This document shows positions 53,444-62,974 of a stretch of DNA of 64,000 nucleotides, piece after piece. The notes under the pieces are model-generated. The model ran no database searches, was not told the DNA's origin, and saw only the letters and a list, made by a program, of their open reading frames with translations. The stretch covers positions 62,001 to 126,000 of the forward strand of contig NZ_WEHU01000010.1 in NCBI RefSeq assembly GCF_009183415.1, given 5' to 3'. The stretch is from Bacillus sp. B1-b2. GTDB lineage: Bacteria; Bacillota; Bacilli; Bacillales; Cytobacillaceae. The position numbers and the translations under genes were made by a program. How positions within the stretch are numbered: the first letter of the stretch is position 1; every line of letters begins with the position of its first letter.

Positions 53444-54781
53444 GTATTTCTCATTAATAGACAGTATATACCCAAGCACTGCCCCTACAATGGCTGGAAG
53501 CAACCAACCTAATCCAATTTCATAGAATGGTAAAACTTCTTGATAAAACGATCCAATACTTTCCAAAAAGCTAACCTCAGCTCCAGGAATACTTGCAACT
53601 AACGCTTTATAACCATCAATAATACTCACAAAGAAAGTTAAGATAATGGAAACTAAATACACACTACTTCTTGATCTAAAAAATCTTGCTGCTAATGTTA
53701 GCAAAATAAGTACAATAGCAAGTGGATATAGAAACATAAGCACAGGTACAGCAAATTGAATGATCTTGCTTAAACCCAAATTAGCAAATACAAAGGAAAC
53801 AAGACAAAGAATGAAAACAAATTGTTTATAGCTTACCTTTGGAAAGGCTTCATGAAAGAATTCACTACAGGATGTGATTAAACCAATACTTGTTTTTAGA
53901 CAAGCTAGAACTATAATGACAGCTAGAAGAACTCCACCAAAAGAGCCGAAATAGTGCTCTGCAACAGCAGCGAAAATTAAACCACCATTCTCAAAAGCTC
54001 CTACTGCTTGTACACTGGAGGAACCCATATACGTAATAGCTCCATAAATAACCATCATAAGAACCATGGCAAAGATTCCCGACTTCCAAGTAGTCTTTGC
54101 TATACTCTTGATATCCGTAATTCCTTGATTTTTTATCGCACTGATTACTACAATTCCGAATGCTAAGGAAGCAAGAGCATCCATGGTATTATAACCTTCC
54201 TTAAAACCAGTCATAAACGCATTGTTTACATATTCTCCTTGTGGTTGTTCAAAAGACCCCATTGGATTAATAAAGCTTATGATAATCAAAATAAATAAAA
54301 ACAGTAAAAATGCAGGTGTTAAATATTTTCCGATTACATCCATAACTTTTGCTGGATTTAGAGAGAAATAATAAACAATGAAAAAGAAAACTAGGCTAAA
54401 TATTCCTAGAAATAAGGTTACATGATCTTTTGCCACGTATGGTTCGATTCCAACAGCAAATGGCACAGTAGCTGTACGAGGAATAGCAAAAAACGGGCCT
54501 ATCGTTAGATATAAAAATAAGGGAAAGAAGAATCCGAAGATAGGATGAACCCGATTAGATAAATCACGTAACCCACTGCTTCCTGATAGCCCAATAGCCA
54601 AGATTCCTAGAAAAGGAAGTCCTATTGCCGTAACTAAGAAACCTGATAATGCAAGCCAAAAATTTGTACCCGCTAACTGTCCAAGTTGGATGGGAAAAAT
54701 TAAATTACCTGCTCCAAAAAACATACCAAAAAGCATGGTACCAATTAAAGCATAAGTTGAAAAAGAAACTCTAGGTTGCAT
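53426..54781 (-). CDS. brnQ: Branched-chain amino acid transporter BrnQ
   Basis: Cation-coupled Leu/Ile/Val importer (LIVCS family), 451 aa with about 12 hydrophobic segments. The N-terminal FGMFFGAGNLIFPIQLGQLAG is the characteristic first helix. GPFFAIPRTATVPFAVGIEPYV and ACLKTSIGLITSCSEFF follow. It is monocistronic. No T-box or leucine leader was noticed upstream. Confidence 0.94.
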   Translation of the reverse strand: MQPRVSFSTYALIGTMLFGMFFGAGNLIFPIQLGQLAGTNFWLALSGFLVTAIGLPFLGILAIGLSGSSGLRDLSNRVHPIFGFFFPLFLYLTIGPFFAIPRTATVPFAVGIEPYVAKDHVTLFLGIFSLVFFFIVYYFSLNPAKVMDVIGKYLTPAFLLFLFILIIISFINPMGSFEQPQGEYVNNAFMTGFKEGYNTMDALASLAFGIVVISAIKNQGITDIKSIAKTTWKSGIFAMVLMMVIYGAITYMGSSSVQAVGAFENGGLIFAAVAEHYFGSFGGVLLAVIIVLACLKTSIGLITSCSEFFHEAFPKVSYKQFVFILCLVSFVFANLGLSKIIQFAVPVLMFLYPLAIVLILLTLAARFFRSRSSVYLVSIILTFFVSIIDGYKALVASIPGAEVSFLESIGSFYQEVLPFYEIGLGWLLPAIVGAVLGYILSINEKYQKDPL

Positions 54782-54922
54782 ACAAATACTCCTTTACAAA
54801 TTAACATAATGTTTAGATGATACTTGATTCAGTCAAAGTTCACAATATTATTTTAAAATAGGGAGGAATTCTCCACTTATAGAAGAATATACTTATCAAT
54901 ATTCTATAAGGAGCGTGTGACG

Positions 54923-55702
54923 ATGTTTAAAGAGCATAAAGACCAGTGGGATGCCTTACTGTACGATAAGAATCATTCCTTTGTTTCACAGTACGGGCAA
55001 GATTTGCTAGAATTGCTAGCTCCACAAAAAGGGGAACATATTCTTGATCTTGGCTGTGGGACAGGTGATTTAGCAAAACGTTTAGCAGACAAGGGGGTCG
55101 ATGTGACTGGAGTTGATAAGTCCTTCAATATGGTTGCTCAAGCAACCGCTAAGTATCCCTCTATTTCCTTTATGGTAAAAGATGCTACTGACTTAGGTTT
55201 TCAAGAACAATTTCATGCTGTATTTTCTAATGCTACTCTCCACTGGATTACACAACCTGAAAAATCGCTAAGTGAAATTTACAACTCATTAAAAGTAGGT
55301 GGAAGATTTGTAGCAGAGTTTGGAGGAAAGGGAAATGTCCAATCTATCGTGAATGAACTGATAAAACAACGAACGTTAGCAGGATACGCATATGATTACT
55401 CACTCTTTCCATGGTTCTATCCAAGCATCGCAGAATACACCACTCTTATGGAAAAGGTAGGATTTCGTGTCACCCTTGCACAGCATTTCGATCGACCAAC
55501 TTCATTAGATGGAGAAGAAGGGTTAACTAACTGGATTCATATGTTTGGTGGACAATTGTTAGAAGGAATACCCAAAGAAGATCAGCACTCTATTATTGAA
55601 AGAGTCCATTATGAACTTGAAGCCATTTTAAAGAAAGATGAGATATGGGTAGCAGACTATAAACGTATTCGAGTGATTGGAAGGAAAGAGATTTCTTATT
55701 AG
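54923..55702 (+). CDS. Class I SAM-dependent methyltransferase
   Basis: Methyltransferase of 259 aa, similar in outline to trans-aconitate methyltransferases. SAM motif I is ILDLGCGTGDLAKRLADKG (about 37-55), motif II FHAVFSNATLHW. The ATG at 54923 lies 9 nt after AAGGAG; the GTG two codons upstream is too close. It stands alone; the substrate is unknown. Confidence 0.88.
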   Translation: MFKEHKDQWDALLYDKNHSFVSQYGQDLLELLAPQKGEHILDLGCGTGDLAKRLADKGVDVTGVDKSFNMVAQATAKYPSISFMVKDATDLGFQEQFHAVFSNATLHWITQPEKSLSEIYNSLKVGGRFVAEFGGKGNVQSIVNELIKQRTLAGYAYDYSLFPWFYPSIAEYTTLMEKVGFRVTLAQHFDRPTSLDGEEGLTNWIHMFGGQLLEGIPKEDQHSIIERVHYELEAILKKDEIWVADYKRIRVIGRKEISY

Positions 55703-55743
55703 ATAGAGATAGGGACAGCATATAAGCTAGTCCCCTTTCCAAC

Positions 55744-56285
55744 CTACTCTATTACTGATTTTAAATCTACTCTCCAAATCATATGGTCACAACCTGCATC
55801 CCAATAATTTTTTAGTAAATAATCAGGCTCTCCAAGTTTCTTTCTCCAGAGCTTCTGTGCTTCCCGGTAGCCACTATCTAAACAAAACTCGGTTACTCCA
55901 TAGTTACTCATTTCCTGATAGATCGTTTTTAACAACATGTTCCCAACCCCTCTTCTTTGATAAAGAGGATGTACAAAAAATGTACCTAACTCCATAACAT
56001 GCTTAAGTTTTTGACTCGTGCAGGCATTGATAAGGTCACTTGAAGGTCCGAATTCGATGGTTCCAATTATCTTATTATCCAATTCTGCCACAAAAAAGTA
56101 GCGAGCCTTCTCATCTCCAGTTCTATTTAGAGATAAGTACTTTTTCTTTGTACTATTTCAGCTTCTAAATCTTTCCTCTTATGTAGAATTCCATCTTTTT
56201 GGAATGTATCTATTATCACCGCTCTAAAAAACTTGTGTATGTTAGCTTTGTCCTGTATTTTCGGTAGACGGATATGAACTTCCAT
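55744..56285 (-). pseudogene. GNAT acetyltransferase, disrupted by a frameshift
   Basis: The intact-looking start (ATG at 56285 after GGGAG) encodes MEVHIRLPKIQDKANIHKFF and continues to a stop near 56130. From the A5 tract at 56141-56145 a second frame reads KKYLSLNRTGDEKARYFFVAELDNKIIG and then the acetyl-CoA motif YQRRGVGNMLLKTIYQEM to the end at 55744. Adding one A to the tract would restore a single acetyltransferase of about 180 aa. It is either a recent single-base deletion, phase variation at the homopolymer, or a sequencing error. Without correction only the C-terminal 115 aa could be made. Confidence 0.85.
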
Positions 56286-56300
56286 AATAACTCCCTACTG

Positions 56301-56786
56301 CTAAAGAGTAAGACTTAAAATTTCTCCAGGTAATCCATCTATTTCGGCAACATGTTCTGATATAAATCCTTGATTTATAAGGATTTTCCTGGATGGAATA
56401 TTGGCTGGATCAATAATGGCCTTTAACTCAGTAACATCCGTTTTTTGTGCTAAAGACATTAACAGGCTTGCTATTTCATTTCCAAAGCCTTTTCCCCAGT
56501 GCTCTGGTAAGAGCATATAACCAAGTTCCGCCTCTTTTTCTTGCTCCTCGTTTATTGTTAGGTGACCTAACCCAATAAATACGCCTGTTTCAGAACAATA
56601 AAATTGGTAGGAACCAAAAATAGTATGCTTCTCATTACGTTTTAGTAGCTTTTTGTAATTATCTTTCGCTTCAGCTAAAGGTATACTTCTTTCTGTTATT
56701 TGAGCCATTACTCTTTCATCAGAAACTAACGAATAGTAATTACTAAAATCATTAGCAGTAAATTTATTGTACGATAACTTATTCAT
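56301..56786 (-). CDS. GNAT-family N-acetyltransferase (RimJ/RimL type)
   Basis: Acetyltransferase of 161 aa of the RimJ-like group. The acetyl-CoA loop is LLPEHWGKGFGNEIASLL, followed by IIDPANIPSRKILINQGF. The start is the ATG at 56786, but its ribosome site (AAGGAGG) lies 13 nt upstream. That site is better placed for a three-codon minicistron at 56783-56794 whose TGA overlaps this ATG. A terminator for the upstream gene lies only 28 nt before. It is immediately followed by the disrupted acetyltransferase gene. Confidence 0.88.
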   Translation of the reverse strand: MNKLSYNKFTANDFSNYYSLVSDERVMAQITERSIPLAEAKDNYKKLLKRNEKHTIFGSYQFYCSETGVFIGLGHLTINEEQEKEAELGYMLLPEHWGKGFGNEIASLLMSLAQKTDVTELKAIIDPANIPSRKILINQGFISEHVAEIDGLPGEILSLTL

Positions 56787-56794
56787 ACTGACAT
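56783..56794 (-). other. Three-codon minicistron overlapping the acetyltransferase start
   Basis: ATG TCA GTA TGA lies 5 nt after AAGGAGG, and its stop codon overlaps the real start codon as ATGA. Ribosomes could initiate here, stop, and reinitiate on the acetyltransferase gene. It is an inference from spacing. Confidence 0.4.
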
Positions 56795-56813
56795 CTAAGC
56801 CTCCTTGATTGAT

Positions 56814-56846
56814 GAAAAGACAGCCCAAACATTAGGGCTGCTCTTT
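56814..56846 (-). terminator. Terminator of the 524-aa membrane protein gene
   Basis: AAGAGCAGCCC pairs with GGGCTGTCTTTT around an 8-nt loop on the minus strand, followed by TTTTC. It ends 28 nt before the acetyltransferase start codon. Confidence 0.75.
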
Positions 56847-56857
56847 GGCTAAATACT

Positions 56858-58432
56858 TTAGTAAATAATATATGGTCCATAAAAAATGGTAACAAGAACA
56901 ACATGTACTGCTACAAAGTATAGGACTCTTACAGCACCCGTCCATTCATTAACACGCTTAGTTATACTTGTAAGAAGGTAAGCAACTAGAGCAAATAGCA
57001 ACAAATAGAAATACGTTCCACCTGTAAAGGTTAGATAATCAGGAGCATTATTCAACAAGTTAGGAATAAAGAACCGATCCTTGAATAGAACTACTGCAGC
57101 AAGATAAAGAACTATTCCTGTATAGAAAACCCAAGAACGATCATAATCAATGGCTCTACTTTTGATTACATATAAAATCACAATAAAAAGGACTGGCCAC
57201 ATAAACCAGATAAAGGTAATAGCAAGAGCAAAGAAGGATAATGCAAGCATTCCAAATGTTTTACCTAATGCCTGTAACCAATCATCTGATGTGGTTTTCA
57301 CTTTTAGATTAATAGTATCTAAATCGCTTGAGGACACATTGACTGTATTACTGTCACCATTTAAATCAACCCAAGCTATCGTATTTTCATTTACCCATTG
57401 AGGAATAGTGGATATGGCAGAAGTATTGCTTCTTCTTTCTGTTTTAGTAGTCCCATCTTCTCCAATTTCTGCTTCAAAAATATTAAATGTTGTTTTTTCA
57501 TTATATTTCGTATCTGTATATCCATTTGCTTTAAATAACAGCATAGGCACACCATCACGATAAATAAAAGTGACATCTGAAACCTCTGTTAACTCTGTAT
57601 TCTCCTGTGCCGGATCGTAAAAAGTTAATTCATATTGCTTTGGCGTGTTTGAATCTGTTATTACCGTTTGCACAAAGTAATTAAAGAATACTGGCTTTCC
57701 TTGAGTAGATTCTAATTCTTCTTGAAGTAAAAGAGACAATTTCTGATTATCAAAAGTATAAGCTATTTGATTAACGACTTTACCAGGATCTACCTTTAAT
57801 GTAGTTTCATATACGTTATCTACTTTCTCCTCGGCAAGTTTATACAAAGCAAGATGTACTTCGTTTGTTCCTTTCTTAAATACCATGAGATGAATTCCAT
57901 CTTGATTCTCTTCTAAGGAGATATTTTCTTGATCTAAATCTATATCCATTAACTTAACAGACTGTTTCGTATCTGGATGCAATTGATATAGGGCTTTTTC
58001 CTTTACATATAGAACGGTTGTATTTAAAGGGTAAAACCCGTCTACTTCTGTAACTAACTGCTGTTTATTTTCATCATAAATATTCTTAAAATCAAACCAA
58101 ATCAATTGATCTTCATGCAAATATACCTGTGTCCACTTGTTTACAGGAATTTCATAGTTTGTCTGGTTTTCCATATTAAAATCATTATCTAGTTCTTTCG
58201 TTATTAATTTATTATCCTGAAAAAAAGAGAAAACGTACTTGCCATCTGCTGTTTCCCTGATTTTCGGCAATTTGTTGAACTGAGTTTCTCCAACTACAAT
58301 ACCTCTACTCCAATCATCATCTGGAGCTTCTGTTACTTTAGAATAATTTTGATAACATAATAGGACTAGCCCCAGTGATACTATTACAACTGGAATAATC
58401 CAATAGAGATTTGTTCTTAACCGGCTATTCAT
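56858..58432 (-). CDS. Hypothetical membrane protein, 524 aa
   Basis: I do not recognise this protein. One N-terminal membrane helix (about 10-28) is followed by a large extracellular domain (about 30-385) rich in Tyr, Asn and Thr with repeated beta-strand pairs (VNKWTQVYLHEDQLIWFDF; DGFYPLNTTVLYVKEKALYQL; GVPMLLFKANGYTD), as in a beta-propeller. Four or five membrane helices follow in the C-terminal 140 residues. The layout suggests an outside sensor or adhesion propeller fixed to a membrane anchor. It is monocistronic with its own terminator. No catalytic motif was found. Confidence 0.75.
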   Translation of the reverse strand: MNSRLRTNLYWIIPVVIVSLGLVLLCYQNYSKVTEAPDDDWSRGIVVGETQFNKLPKIRETADGKYVFSFFQDNKLITKELDNDFNMENQTNYEIPVNKWTQVYLHEDQLIWFDFKNIYDENKQQLVTEVDGFYPLNTTVLYVKEKALYQLHPDTKQSVKLMDIDLDQENISLEENQDGIHLMVFKKGTNEVHLALYKLAEEKVDNVYETTLKVDPGKVVNQIAYTFDNQKLSLLLQEELESTQGKPVFFNYFVQTVITDSNTPKQYELTFYDPAQENTELTEVSDVTFIYRDGVPMLLFKANGYTDTKYNEKTTFNIFEAEIGEDGTTKTERRSNTSAISTIPQWVNENTIAWVDLNGDSNTVNVSSSDLDTINLKVKTTSDDWLQALGKTFGMLALSFFALAITFIWFMWPVLFIVILYVIKSRAIDYDRSWVFYTGIVLYLAAVVLFKDRFFIPNLLNNAPDYLTFTGGTYFYLLLFALVAYLLTSITKRVNEWTGAVRVLYFVAVHVVLVTIFYGPYIIY

Positions 58433-58620
58433 CTAAATCCCCCACAAGTTCTCTTTTTATTTCGAATAGAATAATAATAGCATATCCTCTGACAAAATAT
58501 GCTATTTAATTCTATCTTACAGGTCAATAGGAGCCTTGTTAAAATCTATCAGGATGCCAAGTTTAGAATAAAAGATAAATGAAACATACCGACTTTATAT
58601 ACTGATGAAAATTAAGAATA

Positions 58621-59187
58621 CTACCTATTATTTGTGTGATATGGGCATGTGATTATATGATCATCTACTATCCCAATTGCTTGCAAATAAGAGTGAATGG
58701 TAACAGGTCCAACAAACTTAAAGCCTCGTCTTTTTAAATCCTTGCTCACAATTCGAGATAGTTCTGACTCTGCAGGCATTTGGCTTACATTTGTCCAATT
58801 AGAAACAACTGGTTTCCCCTCTACAAATCCCCATAAATAATTAGCAAAGCTACCAAATTCACTTTGGACATTTTTCACTGCTAAAGCATTCTTTTTAACA
58901 GATTGTATCTTTAATAAATGCTTTACTACCTCTGTATTATCTCTAATATTTTCCATTTCTTCTTCTGTTAGGTTTGCACAATAATCCAAATTAAAATTGT
59001 TAAAAGCCTGTTTGTATGCCTGTCGCTTTTTTAAAATAATAGACCAGGATAATCCTGCTTGCGCTCCTTCTAGCACCAACATTTCGAATAAATAGCGATC
59101 ATCATCGTTTGGAATGCACCACTCTTTATTATGATACTCTCTCATTAACTCATTTGAAGTTGCCCATGAACATATTGTTTCCATCAT
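58621..59187 (-). CDS. tag: DNA-3-methyladenine glycosylase I
   Basis: Base-excision repair enzyme that removes 3-methyladenine (188 aa, family size). The helix-hairpin-helix fold is recognised by the N-terminal CSWATSNELMREYHNKEWC and FEMLVLEGAQAGLSWSIILKKR with the catalytic Glu. The C-terminal DDHIITCPYH supplies, with the first Cys and His, the zinc site of the Tag family. It is monocistronic. Confidence 0.94.
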   Translation of the reverse strand: MMETICSWATSNELMREYHNKEWCIPNDDDRYLFEMLVLEGAQAGLSWSIILKKRQAYKQAFNNFNLDYCANLTEEEMENIRDNTEVVKHLLKIQSVKKNALAVKNVQSEFGSFANYLWGFVEGKPVVSNWTNVSQMPAESELSRIVSKDLKRRGFKFVGPVTIHSYLQAIGIVDDHIITCPYHTNNR

Positions 59188-59417
59188 CGCTTACCACCCT
59201 ATCCTACCTTGATAGATTTAGTATAAACTAGAAAACATAGCTACTTATAGTCATGCTCGAAAATATTCTATTATTTCTTTTGGAACCACCAAATGATAAC
59301 GAAAAGAAGCAGATGTAATTAATACATCTACTTCTCTATAAACATATTATTTAACTCATCCCATGTACACTCTTTTTATTATCTACAAATTGCCAAAGTC
59401 AATGTCTATTTAAATCT

Positions 59418-60242
59418 CTAAAGCATATCCCTTTCTTTACTCATTGATTCAATTTCAAATATGAGCTTATTCATTTCTATGGTAGAAACTGCTTGATTAT
59501 CGCCAACTTCTACCAGCTTTTGGACAGCCATATTCACTTCTTGTATAGAAGTATTTATTCTTCCTAGTGTTTGCCTAATATGCTCTGTTTAGGTTATTGT
59601 TTCTTGAGAAAGCTTCCTAATTTCTTCGGCCACGATGGAAAAACCTGCTCCATGAGAGCCCGCTCTAGCTGCTTAAATTGAGGCATTTAATCCTAATAAA
59701 TTTGTTTGAAGGCAATTTTCTTAATAAAAAGCAATACTTCATCTGTATGATGAACTTCACTAGTTGCTCTCTCAGGAGCTCCAACTAATTGAGTACTAAT
59801 ACTTTTTATCTCTTCTGCTTCACTCGAAATGTTTGATACTTGACTATTAGCTTGTATCAAGGAATCTACTAAGTTACCAGATATTCTTTGTAATGCTCTG
59901 GAGCTGTGCTTCTGTATTTGTATGGCTAATGCCCCTATGACCTTCCCATTTTCGCATATAGGTGCAGCTAATCCTGTAAAAGAAATGCCAAAGAAATGTT
60001 CTGGTACCTCTGCTTCCATTATCTTATTAGATGCAATACATTCTGCTAATGGTTCTTTAGGGTCTATTTTCATCCCTGGCTTTGCACCAACATCAATACG
60101 TTTCCCTGGAAAATAAGCAATCCATTCTTCTTTATCCGTTATACCAATTGATATTTCAGGCATTAGAGAATGAATAATAGGAAGTATACTCAAGCTGAAT
60201 AAAGCTGCTCTCTACTTGTTTTTCTGTCATAGTGGTAAACAT
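59418..60242 (-). pseudogene. Soluble methyl-accepting chemotaxis protein (YfmS-like), decayed
   Basis: Starting at the ATG at 60242 (after GAGGGGG) the sequence encodes MFTTMTEKQVESSFIQ. It then needs a frameshift to continue SILPIIHSLMPEISIGITDK and a sensory domain to about 59700. After another shift the chemoreceptor signalling hairpin is recognisable: QTNLLGLNASI, stop, AARAGSHGAGFSIVAEEIRK. In-frame TAA codons occur at 59672-59674 and 59589-59591. The restored product would be about 275 aa without membrane helices, like YfmS. At least two frameshifts and two nonsense codons make it non-functional. Confidence 0.88.
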
Positions 60243-60445
60243 TTCTCCCCCTCATAATAGTAGGTATATTTTCCTATATCATGCAATATTATTGAGAAAT
60301 ATACTATTGAGAAATTGTGAATATTCTTTAATTAAAAAGCAATAAATACCACAGCAGTTGGAATAGGTATAAACTTTTCCTTTTTACCAAACCATGCTAT
60401 GTTTAAGATATCTTTTTTATTTGTTTTATATAGGAGAGTGTTCGA

Positions 60446-61267
60446 ATGTTATCTTTAGAGTCTACAGAAGATTTTTCTTATTTGAAAATGATCATAGTAG
60501 CACTAGTCATTATTGCGACTGTTTATATAATCCGAAAATCTATCAAGCTGTTTTTTGATAAAACTAGCTTTTTGGATATAAAGCGCGAAGAAACACTAAT
60601 GCATTTTGCAAACCAAGTCACTAAAGTATTAGGAATCGTTATATTTATCATTTATTTACTTAGCCATTTCTTTGATTTTGCAAGACTATTAACCGGCTCT
60701 GTTGTTCTTGCCAGTGCCTTGGCATTAATCCTTCAACATATCATTCGAGATTATATTATGGGCCTTACCTACTTGTTTGAGCGTCAAATTCATCATGGGG
60801 ATCAAGTTATTATCAATGGTAATCGCCAAGGGGAAATTGAAGAGATTAGCATGCGTCATCTGAAAATTCGTCAATATGACGGATATCTCTATACAGTTTC
60901 TTATAGTAATATAAATGAACTTCATAATGGTAATAGAGGAAAACGACGGGTGAATGAAGGGCTTATCCTACATTATAGACAAAATCCAGATAAGGCTTTT
61001 GAAGTGATGGAAGAAGTAGCTATGACCTGCAACTTAAAGTACAGTAAATACCTTTTAAGAGACGAAAATGGTTTTCCTTTGGAGAATTTTAAGTTTAATG
61101 AAATTACAGAGCTTAACGTAGATTACAAGGGCCATCGTTACTCCTTGTCTGCGCTTGTTAAAGAAGATGACTACGCAGAAGCGAGCAAAAAGGTACGATA
61201 TGAGTTAGCCATTGCTGCCTATGAACATGACTTAATGATGGCAGAGAGTCCTGATACCAGTTATTAA
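60446..61267 (+). CDS. MscS-family mechanosensitive channel
   Basis: Membrane protein of 273 aa with three hydrophobic segments (about 14-30, 60-78, 82-105). The pore-lining helix and beta domain of MscS proteins follow (LASALALILQHIIRDYIMGLTYLFERQIHHGDQVIINGNRQGEIEEISMRHLKIR in outline). These channels open under membrane tension after osmotic downshift. It is monocistronic with a strong terminator. Its gating or ion preference cannot be read. Confidence 0.88.
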   Translation: MLSLESTEDFSYLKMIIVALVIIATVYIIRKSIKLFFDKTSFLDIKREETLMHFANQVTKVLGIVIFIIYLLSHFFDFARLLTGSVVLASALALILQHIIRDYIMGLTYLFERQIHHGDQVIINGNRQGEIEEISMRHLKIRQYDGYLYTVSYSNINELHNGNRGKRRVNEGLILHYRQNPDKAFEVMEEVAMTCNLKYSKYLLRDENGFPLENFKFNEITELNVDYKGHRYSLSALVKEDDYAEASKKVRYELAIAAYEHDLMMAESPDTSY

Positions 61268-61268
61268 A

Positions 61269-61296
61269 ATAAGTGCCTAATTAGGCACTTATTTTT
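61269..61296. terminator. Terminator after MscS gene
   Basis: AATAAGTGCCTAATTAGGCACTTATT is a perfect dyad (written in two halves, AATAAGTGCCTA and its complement) followed by TTTTT. The convergent efflux gene ends 22 bp further. Confidence 0.9.
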
Positions 61297-61317
61297 GGTT
61301 AAAACATTTAGTGACTT

Positions 61318-62829
61318 TTATGCTTCTTGTTTCTCTTTAGGTACAATTAGTCTTTCTTTCCCCATGAAAAGAATAGCTATAAACCCACATAGAAGTGGAA
61401 TGAGTGTCCAGCCAAATGTACTAGAAATAGAATCAGCCATTGCTTTTAGAATATTGCTTAGTATCTCTGGTGGTATAGCTTCTCTTGCACTAGCTGATAG
61501 CAATGCTTGTGAATCTATCTCCCCAGAGAACGAATTCATTTGTCCAAGGATATCACCTAACCCATTTGCGAATAAATGGTTTTGAATAGTACCAAAGATG
61601 GTGACACCAATTGTCATCCCTAGCGTTCTAAAGAAGTTATTAGTAGATGTTGCTACTCCACGCTTTCTTGGCTCTATCTTATGCTGTGTTGCCAATCCTA
61701 ATAAAGAGAATGAGAATCCCATTCCAAGCCCAGCAATAATCATATAAGTAGTGAGAGCCATTCGTTTTGTATCTACATCAATCGTACTTAACAAGAACAT
61801 CCCAGTGAAAAAAATGACAATAGAGATAAGCATGATAGTTCGGTAACTAAGCTTGTTAACCAATTGTCCTGCAGTCTGACTTCCTACTACAGACCCTATC
61901 ATCATAGGAATTAAAATCACACCAGAATTAGTAGCATTTCCTCCGTAGATGGTTTGAACATAAATCGGTATTAATACTGTCGTAATAATAAAGACAGATC
62001 CATAGAAAAAGCCTACTAATTGTGTTGCAGCAAACAACTGATTTTTAAATAAACTAAACGGAATAATTGGATCTTCTACCTTCTTCTCTACAAAAACAAA
62101 AGCAATGAATAGAATAGCAAAAAAGGACAATAAACTAATAATCATACTAGAGTCCCAAGCATATTGATTGCCTCCAAGCTCTAATGCAAACATTAAGCTA
62201 ACTATTGATCCAATAAGAGTAATAGTTCCAGCCCAGTCAATTTTTTGCTTCTTAAGATTAATAGTTTCTTTATAAAATAAAATGATAAAGAGTAAAGAGA
62301 CAATACCAATTGGAACATTTATATAAAAAATCCATCTCCAGTCAATCTGATCAGTTATATAAGCTCCTAGTAATGGACCAGCCACGCTAGATAAACCAAA
62401 TACTGCCCCAAATAAACCAGTCATTTTCCCTCTTTTCTCTGGTGGGAAAATATCAAAAATAATAGTGAATGCTATTGGCATTAAAGAGCCTCCACCAATC
62501 CCCTGAATAGCTCGGTAAATACTCAATTGAGTAATACTTTGAGCTGTTCCACATAGTGCAGATCCAATCAAGAAAATAATTAATCCCATTAGGAAGAATC
62601 GTTTTCTACCATACATATCCGATAACTTACCAAATATAGGCATACTAGCCATGGTTGCAACTAAGTAAGCAGAAGTAACCCATACAAACTTATCAAGTCC
62701 TCCTACTTCTCCAACAATGGTCGGCATTGACGCAGAAACAATCGTGTTATCCATTGCTCCCATTAAAATACCTAGCAACAGCCCTACTACCACAAAATTT
62801 ACTGTTTTGCGATCTGTTGATTGCATCAT
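61318..62829 (-). CDS. MFS multidrug efflux transporter (DHA2, 14-TM)
   Basis: Drug:H+ antiporter of 503 aa with 14 predicted membrane segments. Motif A appears as GKLSDMYGRKRFF, motif C as GPLLGAYITDQIDWRWIFYINVPIGI, and the family start is LGILMGAMDNTIVSASMPTI. The start at 62829 follows AAGGAG by 5 nt (a second ATG follows at once); the frame to 62910 has no ribosome site. Substrates are probably hydrophobic cations or antibiotics. No regulator is adjacent. Confidence 0.9.
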   Translation of the reverse strand: MMQSTDRKTVNFVVVGLLLGILMGAMDNTIVSASMPTIVGEVGGLDKFVWVTSAYLVATMASMPIFGKLSDMYGRKRFFLMGLIIFLIGSALCGTAQSITQLSIYRAIQGIGGGSLMPIAFTIIFDIFPPEKRGKMTGLFGAVFGLSSVAGPLLGAYITDQIDWRWIFYINVPIGIVSLLFIILFYKETINLKKQKIDWAGTITLIGSIVSLMFALELGGNQYAWDSSMIISLLSFFAILFIAFVFVEKKVEDPIIPFSLFKNQLFAATQLVGFFYGSVFIITTVLIPIYVQTIYGGNATNSGVILIPMMIGSVVGSQTAGQLVNKLSYRTIMLISIVIFFTGMFLLSTIDVDTKRMALTTYMIIAGLGMGFSFSLLGLATQHKIEPRKRGVATSTNNFFRTLGMTIGVTIFGTIQNHLFANGLGDILGQMNSFSGEIDSQALLSASAREAIPPEILSNILKAMADSISSTFGWTLIPLLCGFIAILFMGKERLIVPKEKQEA

Positions 62830-62974
62830 ACCCTCTCCTTCTTCCTTTTTATATAAGTACTTCACATCTGTAAATTCTTCATCCAGCTGCTTCCTTATTA
62901 ACTTCCGCATATGATTTCATAATCACAATACATTCATATTCCTAATTAATCATATACGATAACAGAAATGAATT

